Notes under the pieces: model-generated
What the model was told of the DNA's origin: nothing
Seen by the model: the letters and a program-made list of their open reading frames with translations, nothing else
Database searches by the model: none
NCBI GenBank assembly: GCA_023426365.1
Contig: JAFAAW010000084.1
Coordinates: forward strand, 1 to 8,520
Direction: 5' to 3'
Length of the DNA: 8,520 nucleotides
Origin: Pseudomonadota bacterium
GTDB taxonomy: Bacteria > Pseudomonadota > Alphaproteobacteria > Rhodospirillales > Magnetospirillaceae
Program-made: the position numbers and the translations under genes
Part shown: positions 7,454 through 8,520 of the stretch, piece after piece
Numbering within the stretch: position 1 is the first letter of the stretch
Layout: the number at the start of each line of letters is the position of its first letter

Positions 7454-7554
7454 GACCCCTGCATTTCTGCCATTGACGGGCGCATGGGGGTCTGGCAATT
7501 GGGGAGGACGGATGGGTCCGAATGGATTTCACACTTTCAGGGGAATGTAGACCG

Positions 7555-7830
7555 ATGAACAAGGCTGACCTGGTTTCGCGCGTTGCCGAACTCTCCGGCC
7601 TGACCAAGGCCGATGCCGAGAAGGCCGTCGAGGGTGTGTTCGAGGCGATCACCGCCGCGCTGAAGGGTGGCGACGAGGTTCGCCTGGTCGGTTTCGGTTC
7701 CTTCTCGGTGGCCTCGCGTGCCGCCTCCGAGGGCCGTAACCCCCGTACCGGCGAAAAGATTCAGATTCCGGCCTCCAAGCAGCCGAAGTTCTCGGCCGGC
7801 AAGGGCCTCAAGGAAGCCGTGAACGGCTAA
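7555..7830 (+). CDS. hup: DNA-binding protein HU
   Basis: HU (91 aa) is a small nucleoid-associated protein that dimerises and bends DNA non-specifically. The N-terminal helices MNKADLVSRVAELSGLTKAD and the family core VGFGSF (45-50) are present. The DNA-binding arm is GRNPRTGEKIQIPA, with intercalating Pro63 in RNP. The C-terminal helix (FSAGKGLKEAVNG) is complete. The start at 7555 follows AGGGGA (7539-7544) at about 10 nt. An in-frame ATG at 7522 would add 11 residues unlike any HU N-terminus and is rejected. The gene ends 25 nt before a strong intrinsic terminator, so it is probably monocistronic. Many proteobacteria carry hupB next to lon, and that arrangement is not seen here. Discrimination from IHF rests on overall sequence style and is fairly secure. 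Confidence 0.95.
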   Translation: MNKADLVSRVAELSGLTKADAEKAVEGVFEAITAALKGGDEVRLVGFGSFSVASRAASEGRNPRTGEKIQIPASKQPKFSAGKGLKEAVNG

Positions 7831-7855
7831 TCCGCCGTCGCGTGTGAGCGCTGAG

Positions 7856-7889
7856 AAAACCCCCGGAGGGCCTTCCTCCGGGGGTTTTT
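7856..7889 (+). terminator. Strong Rho-independent terminator of hup
   Basis: The left arm (7856-7869, AAAACCCCCGGAGG) pairs perfectly with the right arm (7875-7888, CCTCCGGGGGTTTT) around the 5-nt loop GCCTT. A T tract follows and continues as TTTTTCTTTC. The A run on the left arm means it could also terminate minus-strand transcription. Confidence 0.95.
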
Positions 7890-7982
7890 CTTTCGCCGCC
7901 GCCCTCTCGCAAAGACCCATCGACCCACCATATTTGCCAAGGCCCGCCCAGGTGGGGCACGACAGGTTCGCGGCGGCTCGCC

Positions 7983-8011
7983 TTGACGCCCCGGCCGGGC
8001 CTTTTTAGAGT
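7983..8011 (+). promoter_or_regulatory. Sigma70-type promoter of trxA
   Basis: TTGACG (7983-7988) matches five of six -35 positions. After an optimal 17-nt spacer, TAGAGT (8006-8011) matches four of six -10 positions. The predicted start near 8018 gives a leader of about 68 nt before the thioredoxin ATG at 8086. The site lies downstream of the hup terminator, which supports independent transcription of thioredoxin. The rest of 7890-8085 holds no gene I can support. Confidence 0.62.
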
Positions 8012-8085
8012 ACGGCACAAATTCGGAGAGCGCGCGGCCCGCCCAGGCGGCCTCTCCTCTCGACCATGGAGCAAGGATACTGGCG

Positions 8086-8400
8086 ATGAAGAATGTGACC
8101 GATGCGACCTTCGAAGCCGAGGTGCTGAAGGCTTCCGGCCCGGTGCTGGTCGATTTCTGGGCCGAATGGTGCGGCCCCTGCCGCCAGATCGCCCCCGCGC
8201 TCGAGGATCTGTCCAAGGACATGGACGGCAAGATCACCGTGGTCAAGCTGAACATCGACGAGAACCCGGGCACCCCCGGCAAGTACGGCGTGCGCGGCAT
8301 CCCCACCCTGATGGTGTTCAAGGGCGGCCAGGTGGCGGCCACCAAGATCGGCGCCCTGCCCAAGAGCAAGCTCTACGAGTGGGTCGAGGCCAGCCTCTAG
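8086..8400 (+). CDS. trxA: Thioredoxin
   Basis: Thioredoxin (104 aa) is a cytosolic disulfide reductant recycled by thioredoxin reductase. The active site WCGPC is at residues 28-32 (Cys29, Cys32). The buried Asp23 lies in the VDFWA strand, and cis-Pro73 lies in GIPT. The C-terminal PKSKLYEWVEASL helix is complete, so length and fold are typical of a TrxA-type protein. No signal peptide is present. The ATG at 8086 has AAGGA (8073-8077) 8 nt upstream. The TAG stop (8398-8400) lies within a CTAG that appears to be the target of the adjoining IS630-family element. The protein itself looks intact. No intrinsic terminator lies between the stop and the element. Confidence 0.96.
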   Translation: MKNVTDATFEAEVLKASGPVLVDFWAEWCGPCRQIAPALEDLSKDMDGKITVVKLNIDENPGTPGKYGVRGIPTLMVFKGGQVAATKIGALPKSKLYEWVEASL

Positions 8401-8462
8401 AGCACTTTCCGCTCGCCCGGAATCGGTTTGGGATTCCCATGGGGCGTGCAATCTGATTCAAG

Positions 8463-8493
8463 ATACAGGCTGGAGACGGAGGCCAGCCTGTAT
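8463..8493 (+). repeat. Inverted repeat spanning the transposase ribosome site and start codon
   Basis: ATACAGGCTGG (8463-8473) is the exact reverse complement of CCAGCCTGTAT (8483-8493), with a 9-nt loop (8474-8482). The loop contains GGAGG (8478-8482), and the right arm ends within the ATG at 8492-8494. In mRNA this could hide the start codon and dampen transposase translation, especially on read-through transcripts. That regulatory role is inference. Confidence 0.6.
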
Positions 8494-8520
8494 GCCGAAA
8501 CCTCTTTCCCAGGACCTACG
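8492..8520 (+). CDS. IS630-family transposase, 5' fragment
   Basis: Only nine complete codons and part of a tenth are visible, reading MPKPLSQDL and then probably R. This opening closely resembles the N-terminus of IS630-family transposases (MPKPLS-DLR type), which leads into a helix-turn-helix DNA-binding domain. GGAGG at 8478-8482 sits 9 nt before the ATG. The gene runs off the right edge, so intactness, frameshifts and the DDE catalytic residues cannot be judged. The identification rests on a very short peptide plus the TA/CTAG context. Confidence 0.6.

Larger units (their letters stand above)
8399..8520 (+). mobile_element. Left end of an IS630-family insertion sequence, cut by the window edge
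   Basis: A transposase gene with an IS630-type N-terminus begins at 8492, about 92 nt from a CTAG at 8397-8400. IS630 family members insert at TA, often within CTAG, and duplicate the TA, which fits this boundary. The segment between contains a GGAATC/GATTCC inverted repeat (8419-8424 and 8432-8437) with a 7-nt spacer and then the hairpin at 8463-8493. The right end lies outside the window, so the terminal repeat and target duplication cannot be confirmed here. Confidence 0.6.

Noticed and set aside
5591..7498. 635-codon open frame on the minus strand opposite the 569-aa gene
   Set aside because: The composition is shadow-like, while the + strand frame has a coupled start, a ribosome site and balanced protein composition.
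7473..7501. TTGACG at 7473 as a hup promoter
   Set aside because: The -35 match is good, but at 16-18 nt spacing the -10 candidates (such as CAATTG at 7496) match poorly, so I did not list it.
7522..7554. Earlier in-frame ATG for HU
   Set aside because: It would add 11 residues with no HU similarity, and the canonical MNKADL start at 7555 has its own ribosome site.
8419..8437. GGAATC/GATTCC inverted repeat as a trxA terminator
   Set aside because: The stem is only 6 bp and no T tract follows. It more likely belongs to the insertion element end.

Overview
This high-GC window looks like the chromosome of an alphaproteobacterium. Codon choice, the MinCDE, HU and thioredoxin sequences, and the sensor kinase style all point towards Rhodospirillales, possibly a Magnetospirillum-like genus. 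That placement is an inference from protein style, not a database match. Every gene I can support lies on the + strand. The long minus-strand open frames are high-GC shadows.

Positions 1-1967 hold the division-site operon minCDE. A possible terminator of an upstream gene lies at 28-58. minC, minD (TTG start) and minE are packed tightly, and minD and minE overlap by 4 nt. MinD is the membrane-bound ATPase, MinC the FtsZ inhibitor, and MinE the topological regulator that drives MinD release. A large GC-rich hairpin at 1982-2040 follows minE. A TTGACA hexamer lies in its left arm.

Positions 2085-7453 hold a likely co-oriented trio. The first gene is a membrane sensor histidine kinase (periplasmic PDC/dCache-like domain, PAS, HisKA, HATPase_c) with no receiver domain and no response regulator nearby. 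The second is a cytoplasmic Sel1-like repeat protein with nine consecutive 36-residue repeats. The third is a 569-residue protein I do not recognise, translationally coupled to the Sel1 gene by an ATGA overlap. The Sel1/569-residue pair is the least explained part of the window and the best candidate for something undescribed.

Positions 7454-8400 hold two small housekeeping genes, each transcribed alone. One encodes the nucleoid protein HU and ends in a near-perfect intrinsic terminator (7856-7889). The other encodes thioredoxin and has a recognisable sigma70-type promoter (7983-8011).

From about 8399 to the window edge lies what appears to be the left end of an IS630-family insertion sequence. 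It abuts a CTAG target that includes the thioredoxin stop codon. The transposase gene starts at 8492 inside an 11-bp inverted repeat and runs off the window.
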